38,616 bases of DNA from contig CALKGG010000009.1 in the NCBI GenBank assembly GCA_938084885.1, positions 1 to 38,616 on the forward strand. Reading direction: 5' to 3'. The notes below the pieces were generated by a model, which searched no databases, was not told the DNA's origin, and was given only the letters and a program-made list of their open reading frames with translations. This document shows positions 30,884 to 38,493 of the stretch, piece by piece; the first letter of the stretch is position 1; the number at the start of each line of letters is the position of its first letter. The stretch is from an uncultured Acidimicrobiales bacterium. GTDB lineage: Bacteria > Actinomycetota > Acidimicrobiia > Acidimicrobiales > SHLQ01. Both the position numbers and the translations under genes were made by a program.

Positions 30884-31902
30884 GGTGATTCCTCCGGTTG
30901 GTTCAACAATAGGTTGAGCAATTCTTGGCTTGCATCGTTCGGCGCAAGATCGGCGTGTTCGGTGCGGGAAATGACGGTGCGCCCGTGCGCAGATTCAAAG
31001 AGTGCGTCGGCGGCGAGGAGCAGTCCGTGTTCGACCCGAGCTCGTATCTCGGTTTGCAGCCGATAGTTCCGGCGGCTGACACGTTGCTCGGTGGCGTCGA
31101 GGTGTCCACGATGCGCAACGGCTGCTTGCCACACATTGCTCGTACCATCACCGTGCAATGCCGATGCCATCACGATGGGCGGGCGGTAGCCAGTCGACGA
31201 TTCTTGGCCCGTCATATGACTGAGATCCAACATGAGGTCGAGGTCGCGTCGCACGTCTTCAGCGCCCGGGCGATCGGCCTTGTTCACTACAAACAGATCA
31301 GCTACTTCCAGAAGACCAGCCTTGTTTGCCTGCACCGAATCGCCCATCCCCGGTGTCATCACAACAACAGCGGTGTCGGCTGCACTGACGACGTCGACTT
31401 CGACCTGTCCCACACCGACCGTCTCGATGATGACCGGGTCATAGCCAACCGCGTCGAATAGCCGAACAGCGAGCGGCACGGCGAGGGCGAGCCCACCGGA
31501 GTGACCGCGGGTGGCCATCGACCGCACGAATGGCGCGTGCTTCTGAGCAGTCGTCCGATCGGCTGACCTCGCAGCTGCCCCGCCCGGTTCTCGATCGATT
31601 CGAACGCGGTCGCCAAGAATCGCACCCCCGGTGAGTGGCGACGATGGGTCGACGGCGAGGACCGCTGGCTTGTTTCCCGAGGCTGCCAAGTCGCTGACGA
31701 GTTGACCAACGAGGGTCGACTTGCCCGAACCTGGTGAGCCAGTGACACCAATAATGTGCGCCGAGCCTGCATCTGCGTGGATCAATGCGCTCAGTTCGTC
31801 GGCGTCGGGGCCGCCGCGTTCGACGATGCTCAGTAGACGACCCAGCGGTCGACGTTCACCCTTGCGTGCTTGGGCGTAGAGATCTGAGATGTTCGCCGTC
31901 AC
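30880..31902 (-). CDS. meaB: MeaB/ArgK-type G-protein chaperone of B12-dependent acyl-CoA mutase
   Basis: 340 residues. P-loop GSPGSGKST (55-63), VLAVDPSSPLTGGAILGDRVRI, MATRGHSGG, DVVIIETVGVGQ-like switch III segment, and NKADRPGAEDV for guanine recognition. These GTPases load adenosylcobalamin into, and protect, B12-dependent mutases. After GDRVRI there is a roughly 15-residue extra stretch, EPGGAAARSADRTTAQ, longer than in most MeaB proteins and close to the switch region. Gene order directly after the two mutase subunits supports the role; 1 bp separates it from the small subunit and it overlaps the thiolase. Confidence 0.93.
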   Translation of the reverse strand: MTANISDLYAQARKGERRPLGRLLSIVERGGPDADELSALIHADAGSAHIIGVTGSPGSGKSTLVGQLVSDLAASGNKPAVLAVDPSSPLTGGAILGDRVRIDREPGGAAARSADRTTAQKHAPFVRSMATRGHSGGLALAVPLAVRLFDAVGYDPVIIETVGVGQVEVDVVSAADTAVVVMTPGMGDSVQANKAGLLEVADLFVVNKADRPGAEDVRRDLDLMLDLSHMTGQESSTGYRPPIVMASALHGDGTSNVWQAAVAHRGHLDATEQRVSRRNYRLQTEIRARVEHGLLLAADALFESAHGRTVISRTEHADLAPNDASQELLNLLLNQPEESP

Positions 31903-31903
31903 G

Positions 31904-32305
31904 TCAGCGATTGGTGTTTACGGCTTGGCGAACGGTTGCCGCGACCTCTTCGGCCGATGAACCGGGTCCAAGGACAGCAGCGACGCCAGCGGCTGCGAGT
32001 GGTTCGAGATCTTCGTCGGGGACAATGCCACCAACGATGACCGGGGTTTCGAGCCCAGCGGCTCTGACAGCCTCGACCATTGCTGGAGCGAGGGTCATGT
32101 GGCTGGCGTTGTGCATCGAAAGGCCGATCGCATCGACGTCTTCTTCTTCAGCCGCCGAGATGATCGTGTCGGTCGTTTGGCGAAGGCCGAGGTAGATGAC
32201 TTCCATCCCCGAATCGCGCAGGATCCGAGCAACCACCTTGATGCCTCGGTCGTGACCATCGAGACCGAGCTTTGCGAGGATGATCCGAATGGGAGCGTCG
32301 GCCAT
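31904..32305 (-). CDS. B12-binding small subunit of acyl-CoA mutase (IcmB-like)
   Basis: 133 residues, the size of the separate IcmB subunit (about 136). The base-off/His-on cobalamin motif D-x-H-x-x-G is seen as LDGHDRG with axial His18, followed by SMHNASH and GGIVPDED, the other cobalamin-contact blocks. It would supply adenosylcobalamin to the large subunit encoded immediately upstream, whose stop is adjacent to this start. Confidence 0.93.
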   Translation of the reverse strand: MADAPIRIILAKLGLDGHDRGIKVVARILRDSGMEVIYLGLRQTTDTIISAAEEEDVDAIGLSMHNASHMTLAPAMVEAVRAAGLETPVIVGGIVPDEDLEPLAAAGVAAVLGPGSSAEEVAATVRQAVNTNR

Positions 32306-33976
32306 TTAGAGCACCGCCTTTTCGACGTAGGTGCCGAACACCTTTTCCATGGCCACCGAGACCTCTTCGAGAGTTGCGTAGGTCTTGACCGCCGCGATGA
32401 TCGATGGCATCACGTTGACGTCGGGATCACTGGCCGCAGCGGTAACGGCATCGAGGGCAGCCTGCACGTCGGCGTCGTTGCGTTTCATCTTCACATCGGC
32501 GAGCCGCTTGCGCTGATACTCCTCGACCTCGGGACCAATGCGAAGGATGTTCTGTTCGCCGTCGTCTCCGTCGGTGAAGTCGTTTACGCCCACGATGATG
32601 CGCGAACCGTTGTTGATCTCCCGTTCGAAGCGGTAGGCCGAATCGGCGATTTCGCTGACGAAGTAGCCGTTGTCGATTCCGGCGTAGACGCCTTCGAGAA
32701 TGGAGCCGCTACCCAACTCGTCGAGGTGCGCAAAGATCGCCTCGGCCCGCCGTTCCATTTCGTCCGTCATCCACTCGACGTAGTCGGATCCGCCGAGCGG
32801 GTCGATGACGTCTGCAGCGCCGGTCTCGTGGGCGACGATCTGTTGGGTGCGAAGTGCAATGCGAGCCGCCTTCTCGGTGGGGAGTGCCATTGCCTCATCG
32901 AAGCTGTCGGTGTGGAGGCTTTGGGTGCCGCCGAGCACGCCGGCCAGCGCTTGGATCGCGACCCGAGCAATATTGATTTCGGGCTGCTGCGCGGTGAGCG
33001 ACACACCCGCGGTTTGGGTATGGAAGCGGCACAGCATCGAGCGTTCGGCTTTGGCTCCGTAGCGTTCCTTCATCCAGCGGGCCCAGATACGGCGCGCCGC
33101 TCGAAGCTTGCCGATCTCTTCGAAGAAGTCGCTGTGGCTGTTGAAGAAGAAGCTCAGGCGACCGGCGAATTCGTCGATGTCGACGCCAGCTGCGACCGCG
33201 GCTTCCACGTATGCGAAACCGTTGGCGAGGGTGAACGCGAGCTCTTCGGCAGCGGTGCTGCCAGCTTCGCGGATGTGGTATCCGCTGATCGAGATTGGGT
33301 GCCACTTCGGCATCTCGTCCGACGTGAACTTGATCATGTCGGTGATGATGCGCACGCTCGGCCGCGGCGGATAAATGTATTCCTTTTGGGCTTGGTACTC
33401 CTTGAAGATGTCGCTTTGAATCGTGCCGGCGAGGTCGGCGAGGTCGACGCCGTTCTCTTCAGCGACAGCGATATACATGCCGAGGATGACGGCGGCCGGG
33501 CCGTTGATCGTCATCGATGTTGAGACCGAAGAAAGGTCGACGTTGGCGAAAAGGTCTCGCATGTCGGCGAGGGTGTCGACGGCAACACCGCAGTGGCCAA
33601 CCTCGCCCAGTGCCCAGGGGCTATCGGAGTCTCGACCCATCAAGGTAGGCATGTCGAACGCGGTCGATAGGCCGGTTCCGCCGTTTCGGAGGATGTCTTG
33701 GAAGCGTGCGTTGGTGTCTTCGGCGGTGCCGAAACCTGCGAACATTCGCATTGTCCACAGGCGGCTGCGATACATCGACGGGTAGACGCCTCGGGTGTAG
33801 GGGTATTCGCCCGGATACGGACCCGGTCCGTAGATTGGCTCGACGGGAACACCCGACATGGTCGTGAACAAGCCATCTCGATGGTTGGCCGCGTCGTAGC
33901 GCTCTTTCCACGCGGCGTACTCGGGCGAGTTGCGCCATGCTTCCTCTTCAGCGTGTATTTCCACTTCGTGCCCCAT
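32306..33976 (-). CDS. icmA: B12-dependent acyl-CoA mutase large subunit, isobutyryl-CoA mutase type
   Basis: 556 residues, without its own B12 domain, matching stand-alone IcmA (about 566) rather than the roughly 700-residue methylmalonyl-CoA mutase alpha. Substrate-pocket residues: TMRMFAGFG places Phe79 at the Tyr89 position of methylmalonyl-CoA mutase, and KEYQAQKEYIYPP places Gln197 at its Arg207 position. The 118-residue spacing equals both Tyr89-Arg207 and the Phe80-Gln198 pair of known isobutyryl-CoA mutase. Loss of the carboxylate-binding Arg argues strongly against methylmalonyl-CoA. Predicted reaction: isobutyryl-CoA to n-butyryl-CoA by radical rearrangement. It lies 12 bp after marR in the operon. 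Confidence 0.85.
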   Translation of the reverse strand: MGHEVEIHAEEEAWRNSPEYAAWKERYDAANHRDGLFTTMSGVPVEPIYGPGPYPGEYPYTRGVYPSMYRSRLWTMRMFAGFGTAEDTNARFQDILRNGGTGLSTAFDMPTLMGRDSDSPWALGEVGHCGVAVDTLADMRDLFANVDLSSVSTSMTINGPAAVILGMYIAVAEENGVDLADLAGTIQSDIFKEYQAQKEYIYPPRPSVRIITDMIKFTSDEMPKWHPISISGYHIREAGSTAAEELAFTLANGFAYVEAAVAAGVDIDEFAGRLSFFFNSHSDFFEEIGKLRAARRIWARWMKERYGAKAERSMLCRFHTQTAGVSLTAQQPEINIARVAIQALAGVLGGTQSLHTDSFDEAMALPTEKAARIALRTQQIVAHETGAADVIDPLGGSDYVEWMTDEMERRAEAIFAHLDELGSGSILEGVYAGIDNGYFVSEIADSAYRFEREINNGSRIIVGVNDFTDGDDGEQNILRIGPEVEEYQRKRLADVKMKRNDADVQAALDAVTAAASDPDVNVMPSIIAAVKTYATLEEVSVAMEKVFGTYVEKAVL

Positions 33977-33988
33977 GTGTTCCCCTGT

Positions 33989-34543
33989 TCATGTTTGTCC
34001 TCTGCTTGCTGTTCGCAGCGAGCCAGACACGTTGTCACCGGCTGATCCGCGCACATTGGCGAGGTCAGCGTTGAGTTCTTGCAGACGAGCATCGTCCATT
34101 TCGCCCATCCCCCACCGGATTGCCTCGAGCGCTTTGGTGGCCTCGACGTGTTTGGCGCGGCCCGCCTTTGTCAGCGTTGCGAGCGTTGCGCGACGGTCGT
34201 CGGGGTGCGGTGTGCGTTCGACGAGTTCGTCGCGTTCGAGACGGTCGATCGTGCTGGTCACGCTCGTTGGGTGTACTTGCAACCGTTCGCCCATACGAGC
34301 CATCGCCATCGACCCATTGCGGGTGAAGCTCAACAATGCGAGGGCCTCATACCGGCTGAAGGTAAGCGACAACGGTGTGAGTGCTTGGTTGATCCGCCCG
34401 AGCACGATCTGATGCGCCCGGGCCAGCGACGTTGCCGACACCATGGCGTCGACCTCGCCCAACCCAGATTCGATCCAGTTCCGACGTGCCTCGGCCACAA
34501 GATCCATGCCAGCACCAGCGTCGTCTGCGCTCTCATCAGCCAT
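33989..34543 (-). CDS. MarR-family transcriptional regulator
   Basis: 184 residues, slightly long for MarR because of an acidic N-terminal extension (about 1-35). The winged helix: MARMGERLQVHPTSVTSTIDRLERDELVERTPHPDDRRATLATLTKAG, with the DDRR wing signature. These dimers usually repress and respond to a small aromatic or acyl-type ligand; here an acyl-CoA such as isobutyryl-CoA is a logical but unproven effector. First gene of the mutase operon. Start at 34543, supported by TATCTT six bases upstream. Confidence 0.9.
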   Translation of the reverse strand: MADESADDAGAGMDLVAEARRNWIESGLGEVDAMVSATSLARAHQIVLGRINQALTPLSLTFSRYEALALLSFTRNGSMAMARMGERLQVHPTSVTSTIDRLERDELVERTPHPDDRRATLATLTKAGRAKHVEATKALEAIRWGMGEMDDARLQELNADLANVRGSAGDNVSGSLRTASRGQT

Positions 34544-34549
34544 ACATCC

Positions 34550-34555
34550 AAGATA
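34550..34555 (-). promoter_or_regulatory. -10 element of leaderless marR-icm operon
   Basis: TATCTT is 6 nt upstream of the marR ATG; the corresponding -35 region falls inside the dyad at 34568-34589. Confidence 0.55.
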
Positions 34556-34567
34556 GCAGCATCATCC

Positions 34568-34589
34568 AATAGTCGGATGTCCTACTATT
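34568..34589. promoter_or_regulatory. Candidate MarR operator
   Basis: A 22-bp imperfect dyad, AATAGT-x-GGA-xx-TCC-x-ACTATT, symmetrical at 18 of 22 positions, lies 25 bp from the marR start and covers the -35 region. Size and AT-rich arms fit MarR half-sites. Confidence 0.6.
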
Positions 34590-34634
34590 CGTGCATCTTT
34601 GGACCGAGTAACGTCGCTCCATGATGTCGGATTT

Positions 34635-34690
34635 CAGCGAAACTGCGAAATTTCAATCAAGTTGCGAAGGAGTTGCGAAACTTCGCAACT
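34635..34690. repeat. GCGAA iteron-like array with palindrome at the island edge
   Basis: Four direct copies of a (C/T)(A/T)GCGAA(A/G) unit start at 34635, 34643, 34662 and 34673. The last joins an inverted copy to form AGTTGCGAA-AC-TTCGCAACT (34671-34690). The two AGTTGCGAA copies are 11 bp apart, about one helical turn. Confidence 0.6.
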
Positions 34691-34720
34691 AGTACCGGGG
34701 TCCACAACTAGAGGCTTAGA

Positions 34721-35512
34721 TCACCGGAACACTGCGATTAGATCAAGGAGGAGCAACGGGCCTTCAAGATATTGCTCTTCCCTGCCAACTTCGGATGATC
34801 TATTCAGTGAGCGACGCTTTTCCCGAGCCAGACCCATTCCAGGTACGGCCATCATGTGATGACTGGCCCCATCAGCGATTCGTTTCCGTACTTTGCCGAG
34901 CATGAGAGCGCGCTCATCTTGCGGAAGTTGGCGTATTCCTTCTGGCTTCATCGCTCCTGCCAGCGTCCAGTCAGATTCGTCGTCGTCACCAACACACAGC
35001 GAATTCAGGTTCAGGCTTCGCATCATGCCGACGTAGCCCTCAAGCACTTCGAGGTCTGGAATTCCCTTCATCTCAAGCCCTGCCCTTTTGGCGTTGGGAG
35101 CGAACTCTCTGAGCATTTCAATAGCTGCTACAGCTTCTCCGTCGGACGAGGCCATTCTCAAGAACTGCGGGATACCAACGTCCGCCTCCCAAAGCACTAT
35201 GGAGCCGATCCCAGCGTCGGTGAACTCGGTGTCGGGATCTAAGACTTCGTGAAATCCGTATTCCTCTGGGAATGCTTTGAGCGCCGATAGAAGACGGTTG
35301 AATCGCGCCTCGGGAGTATCAAGAGTCTTTCGTTCGCTCCCCGTGACTGTCGTATTGCTTCCTCCGCCGCTGAGCACTTCGAGATTCCCTGAAAGACTTC
35401 GTTCTTGGGTCTTGTTCGTCGTGTCTTTTCTCTCGGCGAGGAGGCCATCTTCGACCATCGAGAGGTAGCCATCGACCTCTTGAGAGTCCAGGTAGAGAAA
35501 TTTCCAGAGCAT
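34721..35512 (-). CDS. Uncharacterised protein, DUF6414-like
   Basis: 263 residues, soluble. The opening FLYLDSQEVDGYLSMVEDGL pattern (about 5-24), a YLD-x-x-x-x-x-YLS-x-x-E-x-G type start, resembles DUF6414 proteins, some of which occur in accessory and defence-rich regions; this assignment is tentative. A Ser/Thr-rich segment follows (about 33-66), then a mixed alpha/beta domain. ATG 35512 has TATTCT seven bases upstream. Codon use is less GC-biased than in the operons to its left, in keeping with acquired DNA. Confidence 0.6.
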   Translation of the reverse strand: MLWKFLYLDSQEVDGYLSMVEDGLLAERKDTTNKTQERSLSGNLEVLSGGGSNTTVTGSERKTLDTPEARFNRLLSALKAFPEEYGFHEVLDPDTEFTDAGIGSIVLWEADVGIPQFLRMASSDGEAVAAIEMLREFAPNAKRAGLEMKGIPDLEVLEGYVGMMRSLNLNSLCVGDDDESDWTLAGAMKPEGIRQLPQDERALMLGKVRKRIADGASHHMMAVPGMGLAREKRRSLNRSSEVGREEQYLEGPLLLLDLIAVFR

Positions 35513-35519
35513 GCCGGGG

Positions 35520-35525
35520 AGAATA
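35520..35525 (-). promoter_or_regulatory. -10 element of leaderless DUF6414-like gene
   Basis: TATTCT lies 7 nt before the ATG at 35512. Confidence 0.5.
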
Positions 35526-35550
35526 GCAGTCGCTCATGACACCCCATCGG

Positions 35551-35690
35551 CTACACGGTGTTATCAGGAGTCGTATTTTCGGGCGTGGCTATCCGATAGT
35601 CAATCTGTCCGTTACTCACTGCGTCAAAGTGCTTCTTCGCGAATATAGACCTAAGGTTCTCTTTCGTTCGCAGTGGGACTGCTGGAAGAA
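35551..35690 (-). pseudogene. Possible 3' remnant of a minus-strand gene
   Basis: The minus frame ending at 35551 gives RTKENLRSIFAKKHFDAVSN and onward to a stop, which looks protein-like. Its upstream continuation past about 35690 is antisense to another coding-like segment. Read as a truncated gene end; low certainty. Confidence 0.25.
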
Positions 35691-35886
35691 CATCATCGGC
35701 CGCCACCCACGAAAGGACGACGCCGTATGGATACCCAACGACAAAACCGAAACAGCGATCAGCGATACCGGCCAGGTGTTGCCGCTCGACAAACGCTCCT
35801 ACTGGGTGGCGTTCAACAAACGCGCAACCCAAGCCGGACACCCACGAATCGCCGCCGATTCATTCACCCGGCAACGCCACCACTAA
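35688..35886 (+). pseudogene. Possible 3' remnant of a plus-strand gene
   Basis: The frame ending at 35886 contains a stretch with strong third-position GC (KDDAVWIPNDKTETAISDTG then LDKRSYWVAFNKRATQAGHP), while the part of the frame before about 35690 loses that bias and looks non-coding. This suggests a 5'-truncated gene. The open frame starts at 35536, but that start is doubtful. No family recognised. Confidence 0.35.
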
Positions 35887-35908
35887 CCACAACCTGAGGA
35901 GACAACCA

Positions 35909-36001
35909 ATGAAGTTCGATCGCACCGTCTAAGTCATGTATCACCCCAACATCCAGCGACCCGACTAGCGCAGCGTGGTCAACCTCAACCCGTTGCCATA
36001 G
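35909..36001 (+). pseudogene. Possible decayed gene start with strong ribosome-binding site
   Basis: TGAGGAG precedes ATG 35909 at good spacing, but the frame (MKFDRTV) stops after seven codons. Continuing past the stop gives VMYHPNIQRPD, stop, RSVVNLNPLP, stop, which is coding-like between three stops. A gene interrupted by nonsense changes, or a regulatory mini-ORF ahead of the DUF4365 gene. Confidence 0.35.
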
Positions 36002-36004
36002 ATT
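35999..36004 (+). promoter_or_regulatory. -10 element of leaderless DUF4365 gene
   Basis: TAGATT stands 7 nt before ATG 36012, choosing that codon over the TTG at 36003. Confidence 0.5.
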
Positions 36005-36011
36005 GCCTTCA

Positions 36012-37790
36012 ATGCCGAAGAACCACCCGAGTCACAACTGGAAACGCCTGAGTCAGAGCGCATTCAAGGTGGACATTTCGCCCTTTGGTTGGACCGGAAC
36101 CGATATCGAAGAAGACTACGGAATTGACCAACGGATTGAAGTGGTTGGCGACGGTACCGACCACGCTCCCGGACTCGTATTTCATGTGCAGCACAAGTCC
36201 AAGGGCGGAAGCAGCGAGCAAGCAATGCGCTCTGTCAGTGTCTCCGTAGAACATCTGCGGTACTGGGACCGCAACGTCCTACCAGTCCTCATCTCCTTGT
36301 ACTTCGTTGATACCAAGGAGCGATTCGTGAAATGGGCGCATCGGGTTCCAATCAACGAAATTCCGGCTGGGCAGAAGACAAAGACTATTCGGTTCTTTGA
36401 AGATGACCGCTGGGATGACGAAACGCCGACACTCCTTCAGGCTGAGGTCGAATTTCTAGCGCGTCTACAAAGTCGGCGAATCGAATGGCCCATGCAATTC
36501 GGTGTCGATCGCGATGACTCAGCTCGCGCACACGAACTCCGCCACTTTCTCGGACAAGTTGCCGACCTTGTTACGGTCATCAGAAACCCGTGGCGTCTGG
36601 GCCAGCCCAAATTGACATTCCCGCCCGGAGGGGTTGGGGTGGATATCGGCGACAGCAGTTACTTCTTCGCACACGCCAAGAACGAGACGCCTCATCCAGC
36701 CGACGTGCTCAGCGCAATCGGCATGTGCATCTGCCGAGTTGGACAGCCGCAGGAAGGCCTTCGCGTCATCTGGAACGCAGTGGCCGCTGGGGGGTCGCTC
36801 CATCAACAGCCAGACTTCGCACTGGAGGCATCGGGTCACCTAACGCACGCCGTGCTGCCACGAATGGCCTTCGATCTTGCAATGCGCAATGCGGTGCTCG
36901 GTCTTCAAGAACCAGCCTTGGCCTACATGGCTTCATACGTGAAAACCGCACACTCTCTCGAACTCGATAGCCGCTACGAAATAGTTAGCGACCTGAACCA
37001 CATCATCGAAAGCGGACAGCAGGCCCAAGGCGAAGAGGAACATGCAAGCTATGCCAAAGCAGCGCCAGTACTGCGGCTCCTGTTGGTCAAGGCGACCCTC
37101 GCAGCAGGCGACTGGCAATCCGTGTCCGACGGCGTCAACGAGATATGCGACCGACCACTACCCGATTCGGTTCTCGAAGATGCGGTCTACTGCCATTTCC
37201 GAACCGGCGAATTCGACGCCGCTGTCCAAACCTTCAACAAAATTGACACACCGTCGACCCGTTGCCGGGAAGTCCTGCTGGCAGTACACCTCTTCGCTGG
37301 GGACCATAACGCAGCTCGAACGGCCAACGACTTCATAGATGACGGCCCCGACGCGTATTGGGGACGAATGTTAGCCAACTCTCTCTCAGCCCACGAAGCG
37401 ATTACCGAAGCGAACGAAGACCCCTGCGATATGGACGCATGGATCGGTACCTACACCAACACAGCGTTCAGCTTCGCGGATCGCTTCTGGATGGCCACAT
37501 CCGCTGCGTTGCTAGAAACGGACTTTGGCGCTGGTTGGGCGGCGGCGATTGAGCTAGGCCTAGACGCCCTTCGAGAAAATGACGATGACTCACTCTGGAT
37601 CAGTGTGGTTGATGTCGTCAAAGGGGCTTGCGAAGCAGTAGGTGTCATCGAAGTGGAAATAGCACTCGGAACCTTGAATTCCGCACCGAGCGAGATTCTG
37701 GAGCTTCTCGATGGGCTTGACATCGCTAGACCAAAACAACCCACACACCCAATCTGCTCGCCGGGTTCACAACTAGCGACTGGACGCTAG
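36012..37790 (+). CDS. DUF4365 nuclease-like protein with helical-repeat C-terminus
   Basis: 592 residues. The N-terminal about 150 residues fit DUF4365: DIEEDYGIDQRIEV with the conserved acidic residues (Asp39), then LVFHVQHKSKG, where Gln60-x-Lys62 corresponds to the (D/E/Q)-x-K of PD-(D/E)XK nucleases. The remaining about 430 residues are mainly helical and include TPR-like stretches (about 330-460: AAPVLRLLLVKATLAAGDW, DAVYCHFRTGEFDAAVQTFN). DUF4365 proteins are frequent in accessory regions, and some sit in antiphage loci, so a nucleic-acid-degrading defence effector is possible but not shown. No partner gene is close enough to prove an operon. Confidence 0.7.
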   Translation: MPKNHPSHNWKRLSQSAFKVDISPFGWTGTDIEEDYGIDQRIEVVGDGTDHAPGLVFHVQHKSKGGSSEQAMRSVSVSVEHLRYWDRNVLPVLISLYFVDTKERFVKWAHRVPINEIPAGQKTKTIRFFEDDRWDDETPTLLQAEVEFLARLQSRRIEWPMQFGVDRDDSARAHELRHFLGQVADLVTVIRNPWRLGQPKLTFPPGGVGVDIGDSSYFFAHAKNETPHPADVLSAIGMCICRVGQPQEGLRVIWNAVAAGGSLHQQPDFALEASGHLTHAVLPRMAFDLAMRNAVLGLQEPALAYMASYVKTAHSLELDSRYEIVSDLNHIIESGQQAQGEEEHASYAKAAPVLRLLLVKATLAAGDWQSVSDGVNEICDRPLPDSVLEDAVYCHFRTGEFDAAVQTFNKIDTPSTRCREVLLAVHLFAGDHNAARTANDFIDDGPDAYWGRMLANSLSAHEAITEANEDPCDMDAWIGTYTNTAFSFADRFWMATSAALLETDFGAGWAAAIELGLDALRENDDDSLWISVVDVVKGACEAVGVIEVEIALGTLNSAPSEILELLDGLDIARPKQPTHPICSPGSQLATGR

Positions 37791-37904
37791 CTCGACAAGG
37801 TACGGAACGAAGGAAGCTGCGGCAATCATTCAAAACGATGGGGAGAGGTGCTAGCAGGCATACCCATCGCATTGCGAAGACCCCGGCCGCCAACCGAGAG
37901 ACGT

Positions 37905-38348
37905 TCAACTGGGAGGGGCTTCTATTGCTTGTAGGGCCTTCCAGACGTTAGGCGATTGCTTTCGCATGAAGGCAGGGAACTCTTCGATGGATATTCCGTA
38001 TCCGTCTTTGCGGACCAAGAAATCGGCGATTTCAGATGGCGTCTTGGCCTCCACTTTCCGATTGCATTCGGACTTGTGAGCTTTCACGATGTTGTAAGAC
38101 CGCAGGAGAGCCTCAGGTGTTAATCCAACATGATCGGTCCCAATCGCATGGCCGATCTTGTGGGCATTCTGCAATGGGTTCTTCTTCGTGCCTTTCTTGC
38201 CGCATGATTCACACAAAACGGTTGAGTCATCTGTTTGTGCGTAACGGACTGCCCTAGCGCGACGGTACGTTTTCCATTCAGCCTCAGTGAGGAAAGTGCG
38301 GCCTTCAAAGCCATTCTTCTTCAGTGGTTTCAGGTTGGTATCAGACAT
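37905..38348 (-). CDS. HNH-like zinc-finger protein
   Basis: 147 residues from ATG 38348, preceded by AGAGAGAT; the frame is open further upstream across the IS-like region, which is unlikely to be translated. LCESCGKKGTKKNPLQNAHKIG followed by SYNIVKAHKSECNRKVE gives C-x2-C, an Asn-Ala-His, an Asn and a late His/Cys, the skeleton of an HNH/treble-clef nuclease fold with zinc ligands. Whether the metal-binding catalytic residues are all intact cannot be decided by eye. Divergent from the transposase start and convergent with the DUF4365 gene. Confidence 0.6.
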   Translation of the reverse strand: MSDTNLKPLKKNGFEGRTFLTEAEWKTYRRARAVRYAQTDDSTVLCESCGKKGTKKNPLQNAHKIGHAIGTDHVGLTPEALLRSYNIVKAHKSECNRKVEAKTPSEIADFLVRKDGYGISIEEFPAFMRKQSPNVWKALQAIEAPPS

Positions 38349-38493
38349 ATCTCTCTGATCGGATGACCGGTCCCGCCGTTGAGGTGTTAGTGCCCCTTGT
38401 TGTGGTGGGGTTTTGGGTGGTGGTCCGTCGTTAGGTGAGTCACCGGCGTGATGCTCGTTGTGTAACGACAAAATTACGCAAGGAGATACGCCG
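38349..38493. other. Presumed left end of IS element
   Basis: The 145 bp between the HNH-like gene and the transposase include a G/T-rich stretch near 38390-38420. The terminal inverted repeat cannot be defined because the right end is not in the window. Confidence 0.3.

Noticed and set aside
32099..33523. 474-residue plus-strand ORF antisense to the acyl-CoA mutase
   Set aside because: The opposite strand encodes an unmistakable mutase; this frame has no recognisable motif.
32306..33976. Annotation as methylmalonyl-CoA mutase
   Set aside because: The substrate-carboxylate Arg is Gln and the active-site Tyr is Phe; size fits IcmA.
37870..37885. Second island-border copy of the TTGCGAAG unit
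   Set aside because: A single 8-bp match near 37875 without palindrome or array; chance is sufficient.
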